A DNA stretch of 19,100 bases from JANRKT01 sp033763355. GTDB lineage: Bacteria > Bacteroidota > Bacteroidia > Chitinophagales > Chitinophagaceae. The stretch is from positions 1-19,100 of the forward strand of contig JANRKT010000281.1 of assembly GCA_033763355.1 (NCBI GenBank), in the 5' to 3' direction. Positions within the stretch are counted from its first letter, which is position 1; each line of letters starts with the position of its first letter. Shown here in pieces: positions 7,801 to 15,765 of the stretch. Both the position numbers and the translations under genes were made by a program. The notes below the pieces were generated by a model that saw only the letters and a list, made by a program, of their open reading frames with translations, had not been told where the DNA came from and ran no database searches.

Positions 7801-9317
7801 ATGATGTTGCCGGCAATTTAACCGGAATGAAAGATGAAGGCAGCCGTACGGTATCCAATATTTACGATTACAATGACAAGTATGTTGTGGCATCTGTAAT
7901 CAATGCAGAACCGGTACTTGATAAGATTGCCTATACCAGTTTTGAAACACAAAGTATGGGCGGATGGACCTTGGGCGGTACGGCTGGTTACAGCAGCTCT
8001 TCATCTGTTACGGGTAAGAGATCGTTGGTTTTATCCGCTTCCAATAGTTTGTCCACTAACCTCAACACAGCAAAACCTTACCGTCTCTCATTTTGGGCAA
8101 CTAACAGTGGGGTTACCGTTGCAGGAAATGCTACTTTAACAAAATCAGCACCTGCTATTAACGGATTTACCTATTACGAATATAGCATTGCGCAAGGCAC
8201 TGCCACTGTCAGCTTAAGCGGCACTGCTACCATTGATGAACTAAGAATAAATCCTCAAACTGCAAGGATGAGAACGATCACTTTTGATCCTCTCATTGGC
8301 AAAACATCGGAATGTGATGAAAATAACCGGATCACCTATTATGAATATGATGCATTGGGTCGCCTTCAGCTTGTAAAAGATGATTATAAAAACATCATCA
8401 AAATGTATGAGTACAATACGGCGGCTAATATGCAAACCTCCTGCCCGGCGACTTACTATAATAAAACAGTTACCGAAGTGTTTACCAAAGATGACTGTGG
8501 AACTGGGTTTATAGGCAGCAATGTTACTTATACCGTTCCTGCCAATAAATACAGCTCAACCATCAGCCAGGCAGCGGTTGATTTGCTGGTGGAAGATGAA
8601 CTGAATAATTACGGTCAGGCTTATGCTAATGCAAATGGCACCTGCATACAGGTTTACTATAATACGGTTCAAACGGGCACATTTACAAAGCAGGGCTGTC
8701 CGCTTGGGATGAAAGGTATAGCTGTTGTTTACAATGTGCCGGCTAACAAATACTCGTCCATCATCAGCCAGGCAGATGCCAACCAAATGGCGCTTGATGA
8801 AATTGAAGCCAATGGACAGGCACTTGCCAATGTACCAACTATGGATTATTGCACTAATGATACAACATCCGTCTGGAGAGGAACAGGCCAGGTGCAGTGC
8901 AATGTAAATTCAAGCGGTGTTTTTACCGGAGAACAATTGGTTGAGGTTATCAGCATCAACCCTAACAGCCCAACCTACAATCAAAAAATGTGGATAAACA
9001 CCGGCCCCAATACGGCCGAATGTACTAATCCGCCAATGACTAATCTCACATACACCAATACCACCAGTACCTATGTGTATGTTCAGCTGAAAAATGTTGC
9101 AACCAATTATATGTACAATTTTACCCTCCCTTCAGGAGTGAGCACCAGCACAGTAGCCGGGCAAATACCTGTAGGTCCATATGATGTCACCATGACATCA
9201 TCAGACGGTCTGCCGCATTATTACAGGATATATAACTATATACAAACTGGTGTGACAACGTTCAATGCCTCGAATGTACCGTTGTGCAGTGTTTGTGCGT
9301 CAATTACCGTTCAATAA
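4836..9317 (+). CDS. Secreted SpvB/TcB-like RHS-related protein with tandem DUF5977 repeats
   Basis: This is a 1493-residue exported protein. MKKVLAFLLLISFEKIVFCQ is a Sec signal peptide and fixes the start. The mature N-terminus (VSPQTGSASITIPV, LNSAIALSYNSGNG, GWSMSGGGVVTR) matches the SpvB/TcB-type opening of RHS shells: symmetric polar strands followed by a GxGWS motif. Downstream are RHS/YD-like strands (NLTGMKDEGSRTVSNIYDYN near 993; YYEYDALGRLQLVKDDYKN near 1168). A putative jelly-roll insertion lies at about 1029-1145. Two DUF5977-like repeats (about 1207-1338) and a beta-rich tail follow. An odd hydrophobic block (about 622-678, with VVGGVMTIVDIVSL and WIAVIVDIIGSLVTIIISC) interrupts the polar protein and could insert into a membrane or fill the shell interior. 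No toxin tip is recognisable at its end, so it may be a structural shell partner of the RHS toxin encoded downstream; that pairing is inferred by analogy to TcB/TcC. Confidence 0.8.
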   Translation: MKKVLAFLLLISFEKIVFCQVSPQTGSASITIPVFNWQDDKSRLNSAIALSYNSGNGLKVNEVASNIGQGWSMSGGGVVTRMQIGEPDDQKPREGSGLDDLTKYPAGYLYNSVNPSAGCPTALTKYPIYEDKNHLYKQHNLLAADRELDRFAFQFNGRSGMFVLDKNNGDVGVSLGDNTLKIWFSRNESTMAAYGCRTTISEFNIQDENGLIYKFNLIEKTKILKFGYCDSRFTTIRTQPKFEGGKVYYEAGFDPDYLSNPYFDQVVNPYIVNSWYLSEILDPLTQRKINFNYVTRNINTASGSNITHYDEKDYSVISHATSITQTPELSTITFPDGHYVGFNYGNPRIDLNGGYALASIDVKYQERYLSRYQLATSYFILNRFGTPVSNAQKKNARLCLLSVKKIGVDMKDEEEPYYFDYYTGSNAPDDFVPPPFFYARDNWGYYNGDNSKSATNTAINLFTPLNELNNTQLKGLCFLRDGNTNAVLTAKPGYAKNGLLKQVIYPTGGTLKYEYAQNEAILNSTNTTVGGVHVSKTIVTDGGYSNDCNNQIITNYTYGSDESNTQSSLWGVEMPVHSMVMNSYYEPEYKYFYYKPPFSFGCDYRYQYPGILSREQAISLTTMQQFLQVVTQVLDVVGGVMTIVDIVSLTLKATPAAWIAVIVDIIGSLVTIIISCTTDRSKSETTTLCYNSDLKSSNPLPTQFKRVEVTESSGGNGKTIMEFTSPDDYPIWEPTNPAFSMKQRFAFWAYGLPKKTTVKDAAGNIIRQSENGYYFTNAKRGFEPHPGLLGYPSCKCLVTRSSSVRNTTWENPDYYNAPYSSINQSNSEMLVDIYDVYSGRVELIESYERVFKSGTSSQYLETNTSFGYNNNNFQVNKVTTTQSNGDINIKAIKYSNDYTTGIFTTLNQNNIVGLPVSTTTAVIKSGGSYVSQYMSEIVTEYTSLTTGDIKPYRTLERRFSQPQLLSNFYQGPGHPSNPADYKEIQNLSYDVAGNLTGMKDEGSRTVSNIYDYNDKYVVASVINAEPVLDKIAYTSFETQSMGGWTLGGTAGYSSSSSVTGKRSLVLSASNSLSTNLNTAKPYRLSFWATNSGVTVAGNATLTKSAPAINGFTYYEYSIAQGTATVSLSGTATIDELRINPQTARMRTITFDPLIGKTSECDENNRITYYEYDALGRLQLVKDDYKNIIKMYEYNTAANMQTSCPATYYNKTVTEVFTKDDCGTGFIGSNVTYTVPANKYSSTISQAAVDLLVEDELNNYGQAYANANGTCIQVYYNTVQTGTFTKQGCPLGMKGIAVVYNVPANKYSSIISQADANQMALDEIEANGQALANVPTMDYCTNDTTSVWRGTGQVQCNVNSSGVFTGEQLVEVISINPNSPTYNQKMWINTGPNTAECTNPPMTNLTYTNTTSTYVYVQLKNVATNYMYNFTLPSGVSTSTVAGQIPVGPYDVTMTSSDGLPHYYRIYNYIQTGVTTFNASNVPLCSVCASITVQ
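8454..8851 (+). repeat. Two tandem DUF5977-like repeats with regularly spaced cysteines
   Basis: Two consecutive units of about 65 codons share YYN..V...FTK..C, a central PANKYSS-ISQA segment, an E-NGQA helix end and a closing Cys (DDCG..NGTC; QGCP..MDYC). Cysteines recur at matching positions, compatible with disulphides in an exported protein. The match to DUF5977 is recalled, not searched. Confidence 0.7.
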
Positions 9318-9334
9318 ACTTAAAAACCGAACAT

Positions 9335-9886
9335 ATGAAGTTGTTTTTAATTGCGTTTCTGTTCATACTGGCAGTTTCAGCGGCATCAGGGCAAAGCAGT
9401 ACGTTGTACAACCTGAATTTCCCGGGCCTGGATAGCGATACCATCAGGCTGAACAATTATCAAGGGAAAAAAGTAATTGTAGTGGAGTTTCATGCCGGAC
9501 AACCTGATATACAAAACTTGTTATTCCTGGATACCCTGTACAGAAACCATGCTGCACAGATTGTTGTTATTGCAGTGCCGGTGGATGATTTTGGAACTCC
9601 CATGTCATCTGCTGCCCTCCGAAATCTGTTGCGGGATACACTACAGGTAATCTTTCCTGTTGCCGGAATTAGTAAAGCCAAAAAACAAAATGGCAGCAAC
9701 CAGCACGAACTCTTAAAATGGCTGACCCATAAATCACAGAACTGGAGGTTCGATGCGGATGTAACTGTTTCCGGAGAAGTGTATGTAGTAAATGAAAACG
9801 GGGTTTTATTCGCCACATTAAAACAGCAGACCGCCCAGCAGCAATCATCCCTGCTGCAGGAGTTAATAAACCTGCAGGTAAATTGA
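9335..9886 (+). CDS. Exported glutathione-peroxidase-fold protein lacking catalytic cysteine
   Basis: This gene encodes 183 residues with a Sec signal peptide (MKLFLIAFLFILAVSAASGQ); ATG 9335 is used, as an in-frame GTG-type extension to 9284 would overlap the previous gene and lack a signal. The order of elements follows the glutathione peroxidase / thioredoxin-like fold: LYNLNFPGLDSDTIRLNNYQGKK (written here in two halves in the protein, residues 24-46), strand VIVVEF, VVIAVPVDDFG (77-87) where peroxidases have FPCNQFG, NWRF (136-139) where they have KWNF, and VYVVNENGVLFA. The catalytic Cys site reads FHAGQPD (52-58), the tetrad Gln is Asp, the tetrad Asn is Arg, only the Trp remains, and the whole protein has no cysteine. 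It is therefore very unlikely to be a peroxidase. It lies 17 bases after the SpvB-like gene, so probably in the same transcript. A structural or chaperone role for the RHS proteins is inference. Confidence 0.7.
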   Translation: MKLFLIAFLFILAVSAASGQSSTLYNLNFPGLDSDTIRLNNYQGKKVIVVEFHAGQPDIQNLLFLDTLYRNHAAQIVVIAVPVDDFGTPMSSAALRNLLRDTLQVIFPVAGISKAKKQNGSNQHELLKWLTHKSQNWRFDADVTVSGEVYVVNENGVLFATLKQQTAQQQSSLLQELINLQVN

Positions 9887-9999
9887 AATGATGGAGCTCT
9901 CTTGTCAGTTTTAATTGATAATTGAGATCTATGAAACAGTTTTTAAGAAAGTGAATGGTGTGCAAACGTAGTATTGTTTTGAATAAACTAAATAAAAAA

Positions 10000-10036
10000 T
10001 GCCGGTGCTTTAAACAATGGCAACGGCAGGATTTTT
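10000..10036 (+). terminator. Imperfect hairpin between the four-gene operon and the RHS toxin gene
   Basis: TGCCG (10000-10004) pairs with CGGCA (10024-10028), extended by an imperfect inner stem, and is followed by GGATTTTTA. It sits 113 bases after the stop at 9886 and 37 before the ATG at 10073. It could end the upstream transcript or act as an attenuating leader hairpin. The short stem keeps the call modest. Confidence 0.45.
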
Positions 10037-10072
10037 AGTGAACAGAAAATTCTAAAGTCAAATCTTTTTCAA

Positions 10073-13000
10073 ATGGATAAAGTTAAATCTGCCTGGCGGT
10101 ATTTTTTCACCACGATCGTTTTAGTATTTACGGGCTTTCATTCGTTTGCACAGCTTTCCATTTTTGATGTTGCACCCATTAACGGCAATTATCATTTTTC
10201 ATATACACAGACGCCTGAAAAATTAGTTCCTCTTTATCCTCTGTTTACCGGCAGCTCATATCAATGGGAGCAAAGTATAACTCCTTTAAACGACTTTACC
10301 ACAATAGCAGGGGCAACCAGCGCAGACTATACATTTACATCACCGCTTACTCAAACAACCTGGTTCAGAAGAAAGATTACATTGGCAACCGGGGCCAATT
10401 TTTACTCCAATAGTATTAAGATAGAATTGGTATCAGCCAACTGGGAAAATCAAAATTATGTACGTAATCATAGTGTATTGGTTTCTGCTGTTACAACCTG
10501 GCAGGCCGTAGATCAATTACCCATCGGCCAAAAACTGCAAACCACGACTTACCTCGATGGTTTGGGGAGGGCAATACAAAGTGTAAGTAAAGAAACCGCC
10601 ACCCCAAATGCTGCACAACCCAATTTATGGGGCGATATGGTTCAGTTTTATAAATATGATGCATTGGGAAGACAACCTCTTCAATACTTACCATATACCA
10701 CTGCTACGGAGCCTGGTAAATTTAAAACTACAGCACTCACCGAACAACCGCAATACTATACAACTGTTTACAATGAAACATCAGCTTTCAACAGCATTAC
10801 ATTTGATAATAGTCCTCTCAACAGGGTTTTTAACACAAAATCAGCAGGAACATCCTGGGCGGCAAGCGCAGGAAACTCAGCATTGTATGACCTGAACAGT
10901 GCTTCAGATAACGTCCGGATATTCAGCGTCGGTTACAACACCGGTGATGCTCCTGTTAGTTCAGGAACGTATGCCGCCAATACACTAATCAAAATAACAC
11001 ATACCGATGAAAACGGAAAGAGTGTTATTGAATTCACTGATAAGAACGGCCAGTTAATTCTTACCAAAACACAGATTGACGACAACCCCTCTCCCACATC
11101 GCATTCAGGATGGATTTGTGTGTATAGCATATATGACGATTTTGGGCTATTGCGATACCGCATACAGCCTGAAGGGGTAAAATGGCTTGAACCAAACGGC
11201 TGGTCTTTTTCCGGTACTGATGGGCAAAAGGTATTGGCCGAACAATGCTTTAGGTATGAGTATGACGAACAGGGAAGAAATACATTGAAAAAGGCACCTG
11301 GGGCTAAAGAGCTTTTAATGATTTATGACCAGCGGGACAGGGTGGTGTTTATGCAGGACGGCAACCAGCGACTCAAATCACCGGCTGAATGGACGGCCAA
11401 CCTGTATGATGAACTGGACAGGCCTGTTATAACAACGCTGTACCACACCAACAAAACAGTTGCTGCCCTTCAGGCAGATATTAATAACGCAGTAACCATC
11501 AGCACGGTTACCGTTACCAACCAGGCAACCCCGCTCATTAACCTTGTAGTTAATATCCGTCAGCAAAGCATTAACCTTTATACTGCCCAAAGCGGTATTG
11601 AGTTTACCCCAGGTTTTGAAAGCGCCGGCAATGATGCATTCACCGCTGAAATAAACGGATCGGCTACATCGCAGCCTGTAACAGTAACAACAGCCACTTA
11701 TACCAATCCCATTACTCAATCTGATTTAAACAACAATTCTGTCAGTACTATTCTCAAATATTTTTTTTATGATAATTACACGTTCAGTTCAGTCAAATCT
11801 TTTGACAACAATTTTGATAACGGACTTGCCTATAGTAACGGCGACCCCATAGCGCCATCAGAGCGCACCATAAACATGGTAACCGGCACCATGACAAGGG
11901 TACTGGGCACCAGTACATTTCTTACTTCTACTATTTATTACGATGATGAGGGCCGCTCAATACAAAGTATTGAAGACAATATTAAAGCAGGAATTGATAT
12001 TACCACACTGCAGTACCAGTTTGATGGCCGGGTGCTCAGCACCAATACCAAACATTCCGCTGCTGGTTCAGGTTATTACAGTTTCAGCACGGTAACCAAA
12101 AACCTGTTTGATAAAATCGGAAGGGTAAATGGTATTCAAAAGAAATTCGGAGCCAATGATTTTAAAACCATAGCGGAGTATGCCTTTGATGATATGGGCA
12201 GGCTGAAAACCAAAAGGCTTGACCCCGGTTATACAGGCTCGGGTAAAAATGAACTGGAATCACTTGAATACAGTTACAATATCAATGATGAAATTACCGG
12301 CATTAATAAGGATTACGCACTTAAAACCCCGGGCAAATACAGCAAATGGGGCAATTTTTTTGGCTTGTACATTGGTTACGACAACAGGGATGGCGTATTT
12401 GCCAATGCGCAATTAGATGGACATGTAACAGGAACACTGTGGACGACTATGGGTGATGATGCCCAGCGTAAATACGACTTTACTTATGACAATGCAGGCC
12501 GGCTGATCAATGCCCTCTTTAAGGAAAAACAAAACCCGGGTGATGCCTGGAGCAGCACAAAAATGGATTTTTCCGTAACCGGGAGAAATGGCAAAATAGA
12601 ATATGACCTCAATGGCAACCTGCAATACATGCTGCACAAAGGGGTGCTGCCGGGTAACCCCACTCCGGTAACCGTTGATGATCTTCAATACACCTATGCC
12701 AGCTTCAGCAATAAACTTTTAAAGGTTACTGATAATGGAAACCTGGGCGCTACCAACGGCAAGCTTGGAGATTTTACTGACGGCACCAATGCCACCAATG
12801 ACGATTATGTATATGATGATAACGGCAACCTGGTGATTGATCTGAACAAGAATGCCAAAGACCTGAACAATGTAACTGGTGCAAACGGCATACGCTATAA
12901 CCACCTCGATAAACCGGAGGAAATACGCATCGTTGGTAAGGGCGTGATAAAATTTGTTTATGATGCAGATGGTACCAGGCTCCAGAAATTATATACAGCC

Positions 13001-15130
13001 GAAGGAAGCACAACCACTACAACCACAACATACATAAATGAATTTGTGTACCAGGACGACAACCTGCAATACTTCAATTTTGAAGAAGGCAGGGTACGGC
13101 TATTACAACCTGTAGCGCAAAATAATGGTTACGACTTTTTAACCATAGAAGGCAATATGGATTTGCCCGGCGGCAAACGCGGTGCATACGATTTTTTCAT
13201 CAGGGATTACCTCGGTAATGTGAGAATGATATTAACAGAAGAAACCCATGCCGGCAGCAATGCCTGCACAATGGAAACCCAGAGGGCGGCCAATGAAGAA
13301 CCCCTGTTTGGCCAGGTGGATGCGAACGGCAATCCTGTATCAGGAAATGAAGTGCAGGCACGTTTTCCGGTTGCCAATATTCCCGGCCAGTCAGGCGGTA
13401 ATGGCTGGCAAAATGCCACAATCGGCAACCATGTGAGCCGCATCGGTAACCTGACCGGCAAAAAAATAGGGCCTAACACCTTATTGAAGGTAATGGCCGG
13501 CGACCAGGTAAGCGCCACAACCATTTATTATTACAAAGACCCGGTAGTGAACCAGGCTGGCGGTACATCATTAATATCTGATCTGCTGCTCTCCCTTACA
13601 CAGGCCATAACGGGAAGCAATATTACTTCCGCAATTACCAAAGGCGCTGCATCCAATATTACTACCCAGCTGGGCGGCAGTACCCCTTTTACTTCCATCG
13701 CCAACCCGGATGCAAATAATGCCAATGGCAATAACCCCAAAGCATATTTATCGGTATTGTTTTTTGATGAGCGTTTCAATTTTGTAAGCGAAGGCAGTGC
13801 ATCTGTCCGTGTCAGTTCTTCAGGAAATGGCGCCCCTGCGCTGGTGCTGGCCAATATTAAAGCGCCCAAAAACGGCTATGCCTATGTGTATGTAAGCAAC
13901 CAGAGCGATGAGATGGTTTATTTTGATAACCTGCAAGTAGCAAACAACCGCGGCCGTATTGCGGAGGAAAATCATTTCTACGCTTACGGGTTAAAGGTTG
14001 CCGCCATCAGCAGCCATAAACTGCCCGATGCCAACGAAGGGCATTTAACCAATAAAGATTTATACAACGATAAGGAACTTATTGATGAGGCAGACCTGAA
14101 CTGGTACGACTATGGTTTCCGTTATTACGACCCGCAAATTGGAAGGTTCCCGCAACTTGACCCGCTTACGGATGATTACCCATATTATACCCCCTATCAG
14201 TTTGCAGGCTGTGAGCCAATAGCAAATGTTGATGTGGACGGGCTGGAACCGGCAAAGGCAATTGAGTTCGCAAAATCAATGCCCGGTTCTTCAATATTGC
14301 AAACGAAAAGCGGCTGGGGTGTACTTTCAAATGCAAATGGCGCATGGACATTTACAAGATTTAGTGCAGCCGCTGCAACGCAGACAGCAAGCAACTCGAC
14401 AAGGTTGTGGGGTCTATTAAAAGGACTAGGCGGACTAGTAGAGGCTGGGGTAGGTGCTGTAGGCGGAATTGTTACTTCATGGACAGGAGTAGGCGCAATT
14501 GCAGGTGGAGCAGCAGTATTGCATGGTTCTGATGTAGCAGCATCAGGGTTTACGCAACTTTGGACTGGAAAAGAAACTCAGTCATTTACTGAGCAAGGTA
14601 TTAGTAATGGGCTGGAGGCTCTTGGAGTATCACCGGATAATGCTGGTACTATTGCAGGTTATGCAGACGGTGGTATAAGTATTGGTTTAAGTGCAGGAGC
14701 CGGAACGGCAAGAAATGCTCCATTGTTAACAAAGAAACCGCCATCTCCACAACGACCTACTTCGGTTTTTAGGGGTGGTGAAAAAGGTAAGTTATTAGCG
14801 CTGAAAAAAATTTTGGAAAGAAACCATCTTCCAACAATGGATGGCTTACGAAAGGCTGGTTTTAAAATTTCAGAAAAACAAGGTAGCGCTATTCAGATGC
14901 TATATAAAGAGCATAGAGACTTTATTTCAACAGGTAGCAGTGAAGCCTCCAAAGCTTTCAGGCAAATTGAGGCAAATTTGTTGAGGCAAGGTAAATTTAT
15001 GGAAGCTTTTGAATTAAATGCAAATAGGCTACTTTCAACATATGGAAACAAATATAAAGCGGCAATAGATGAAGCTCGGCAATATTTTCAAGATGAAATA
15101 ATTCCAATTCTTAGTGGACAACTTAAATAG
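10073..15130 (+). CDS. DUF6443/RHS-repeat polymorphic toxin (RHS1)
   Basis: This is a 1685-residue exported RHS protein. MDKVKSAWRYFFTTIVLVFTG...FAQ is a signal peptide. An Ig-like N-terminal part ends in TTWFRRKIT. The DUF6443-like segment starts at about 128 (NYVRNHSVL, TTTYLDGLGRAIQSV, YKYDALGR). YD repeats fill about 380-1040, and a RDYLGNVRM element lies near 1044. The RHS core ends at about 1345-1393 (YDYGFRYYDPQIGRFPQLDP, then CEPIANVDVDGLEP). After DGLEP the sequence is cargo: a Gly/Ala-rich hydrophobic pre-toxin segment (about 1449-1493), a Pro-rich KKPPSPQRP linker, and a helical tip (about 1557-1685) with EHRDF, a FRQIEANLLRQGKFMEAFE helix and a Tyr-rich end. I do not recognise the tip's enzyme class. 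GC falls from about 52% in a sampled core line (13321-13380) to 38% in a tip line (14941-15000). The small gene 24 bases downstream is the likely immunity gene. Confidence 0.9.
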   Translation: MDKVKSAWRYFFTTIVLVFTGFHSFAQLSIFDVAPINGNYHFSYTQTPEKLVPLYPLFTGSSYQWEQSITPLNDFTTIAGATSADYTFTSPLTQTTWFRRKITLATGANFYSNSIKIELVSANWENQNYVRNHSVLVSAVTTWQAVDQLPIGQKLQTTTYLDGLGRAIQSVSKETATPNAAQPNLWGDMVQFYKYDALGRQPLQYLPYTTATEPGKFKTTALTEQPQYYTTVYNETSAFNSITFDNSPLNRVFNTKSAGTSWAASAGNSALYDLNSASDNVRIFSVGYNTGDAPVSSGTYAANTLIKITHTDENGKSVIEFTDKNGQLILTKTQIDDNPSPTSHSGWICVYSIYDDFGLLRYRIQPEGVKWLEPNGWSFSGTDGQKVLAEQCFRYEYDEQGRNTLKKAPGAKELLMIYDQRDRVVFMQDGNQRLKSPAEWTANLYDELDRPVITTLYHTNKTVAALQADINNAVTISTVTVTNQATPLINLVVNIRQQSINLYTAQSGIEFTPGFESAGNDAFTAEINGSATSQPVTVTTATYTNPITQSDLNNNSVSTILKYFFYDNYTFSSVKSFDNNFDNGLAYSNGDPIAPSERTINMVTGTMTRVLGTSTFLTSTIYYDDEGRSIQSIEDNIKAGIDITTLQYQFDGRVLSTNTKHSAAGSGYYSFSTVTKNLFDKIGRVNGIQKKFGANDFKTIAEYAFDDMGRLKTKRLDPGYTGSGKNELESLEYSYNINDEITGINKDYALKTPGKYSKWGNFFGLYIGYDNRDGVFANAQLDGHVTGTLWTTMGDDAQRKYDFTYDNAGRLINALFKEKQNPGDAWSSTKMDFSVTGRNGKIEYDLNGNLQYMLHKGVLPGNPTPVTVDDLQYTYASFSNKLLKVTDNGNLGATNGKLGDFTDGTNATNDDYVYDDNGNLVIDLNKNAKDLNNVTGANGIRYNHLDKPEEIRIVGKGVIKFVYDADGTRLQKLYTAEGSTTTTTTTYINEFVYQDDNLQYFNFEEGRVRLLQPVAQNNGYDFLTIEGNMDLPGGKRGAYDFFIRDYLGNVRMILTEETHAGSNACTMETQRAANEEPLFGQVDANGNPVSGNEVQARFPVANIPGQSGGNGWQNATIGNHVSRIGNLTGKKIGPNTLLKVMAGDQVSATTIYYYKDPVVNQAGGTSLISDLLLSLTQAITGSNITSAITKGAASNITTQLGGSTPFTSIANPDANNANGNNPKAYLSVLFFDERFNFVSEGSASVRVSSSGNGAPALVLANIKAPKNGYAYVYVSNQSDEMVYFDNLQVANNRGRIAEENHFYAYGLKVAAISSHKLPDANEGHLTNKDLYNDKELIDEADLNWYDYGFRYYDPQIGRFPQLDPLTDDYPYYTPYQFAGCEPIANVDVDGLEPAKAIEFAKSMPGSSILQTKSGWGVLSNANGAWTFTRFSAAAATQTASNSTRLWGLLKGLGGLVEAGVGAVGGIVTSWTGVGAIAGGAAVLHGSDVAASGFTQLWTGKETQSFTEQGISNGLEALGVSPDNAGTIAGYADGGISIGLSAGAGTARNAPLLTKKPPSPQRPTSVFRGGEKGKLLALKKILERNHLPTMDGLRKAGFKISEKQGSAIQMLYKEHRDFISTGSSEASKAFRQIEANLLRQGKFMEAFELNANRLLSTYGNKYKAAIDEARQYFQDEIIPILSGQLK
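14011..14250 (+). repeat. RHS core-end repeat, copy 1 (inverted with 18861-19100)
   Basis: These 240 bases match the reverse complement of 18861-19100 without gaps, with 12 differences counted by hand (95% identity). All 12 are third-codon-position changes that leave the 80 encoded residues identical. Similarity ends just after DGLEP(A), exactly where the toxin cargo begins. Copy 2 is cut by the window edge, so the repeat is longer than seen. Confidence 0.95.
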
Positions 15131-15154
15131 TTTTCATCCTAATAGCAGACTAAC

Positions 15155-15655
15155 ATGGAAATAAAGTATTTTCCTAACGAAGGCATAGAAATAAATGGCT
15201 CAAATTTTAAATGGGGAAGTCATAGAGAAATTATAAGGGAATTATTAGGCCAAGAACATAAATCTGCGGATTCCGTCATTGATGTAAGTGAATATTTTGA
15301 AGGAGATACAAAACACAACATCGAACAGAGGAGGGATGTTTATGAGAATTATAAGCAAAGCGAAAGCTATTTTTTTTTAAACTACGATAATATGGATACT
15401 TTAAAAGAAGTTGAAATTCACAAGGGAAATAAAATTATTATTGAACATATCACAATCGATTTTTCGATGAAATTATCAGAAGTAATAAATAGGCTAAAGT
15501 TAATATCTGATCAATATGTTAAGTTAAAATCTGGATACTACTTCTTTAAAAATATTAAAGTGACTATTACTGATGCAAAAACGTTAGGCGGAAAAGGAAG
15601 TATTTTAAGTTACTTTTATTGTGCAGCTAGTACCAAACATTTAGAAAATGAATAG
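15155..15655 (+). CDS. Probable immunity protein for RHS1 toxin
   Basis: This gene encodes 166 residues with no signal peptide or membrane segment, so a cytoplasmic protein. It starts 24 bases after the RHS1 stop codon, the standard place for the cognate immunity gene of a polymorphic toxin. The protein is acidic, with an INGSNFKWGSHREIIRELLG start, a VDVSEYF-like segment (VIDVSEYFEGD), KEVEIHKGNKIIIEHI strands and a SYFYCAAST end; the pattern is mixed alpha/beta. I do not recognise the family. A sampled line (15421-15480) is about 25% GC, much lower than the RHS core, consistent with the toxin tip and immunity gene being acquired together. The toxin-neutralising role is inferred from position, size and composition alone. 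Confidence 0.65.
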   Translation: MEIKYFPNEGIEINGSNFKWGSHREIIRELLGQEHKSADSVIDVSEYFEGDTKHNIEQRRDVYENYKQSESYFFLNYDNMDTLKEVEIHKGNKIIIEHITIDFSMKLSEVINRLKLISDQYVKLKSGYYFFKNIKVTITDAKTLGGKGSILSYFYCAASTKHLENE

Positions 15656-15659
15656 AGTA

Positions 15660-15685
15660 ATTGATTTGCCGGGAAAGAAATCAAT
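15660..15685 (+). terminator. Hairpin after the RHS1 immunity gene
   Basis: A perfect 8-bp stem (ATTGATTT at 15660-15667, AAATCAAT at 15678-15685) with a 10-nt loop begins 5 bases after the stop codon. No T run follows, so it may be a weak terminator, a 3'-end stabiliser, or chance. Confidence 0.35.
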
Positions 15686-15738
15686 CACAAAATAATACCT
15701 TGATTTCGTTTTAATTTTAAAATGCAGATTGCAGATAA

Positions 15739-15746
15739 TATTTTTG
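15739..15746 (+). promoter_or_regulatory. Candidate -7 box for the lipoprotein gene
   Basis: TATTTTTG matches the Bacteroidota -7 consensus TAnnTTTG and ends 19 bases before the ATG at 15766, allowing a short leader. No TTG lies at the usual 19-21 base spacing upstream; the nearest (15700-15702) is 36 bases away. The lipoprotein gene follows a hairpin and an unrelated immunity gene, so a separate promoter is expected. Confidence 0.45.
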
Positions 15747-15765
15747 CATAAATCAGATTAAAAAA

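Noticed and set aside
9284..9886. Start at 9284 for the peroxidase-fold gene
   Set aside because: It would overlap the SpvB-like gene and place non-signal residues before the signal peptide that begins at 9335.
13200..13869. Several minus-strand frames opposite the RHS1 core (for example 13207-13524, 13531-13869)
   Set aside because: They lie antisense to a strongly conserved coding sequence and their products show no recognisable features; they are shadows of codon bias.
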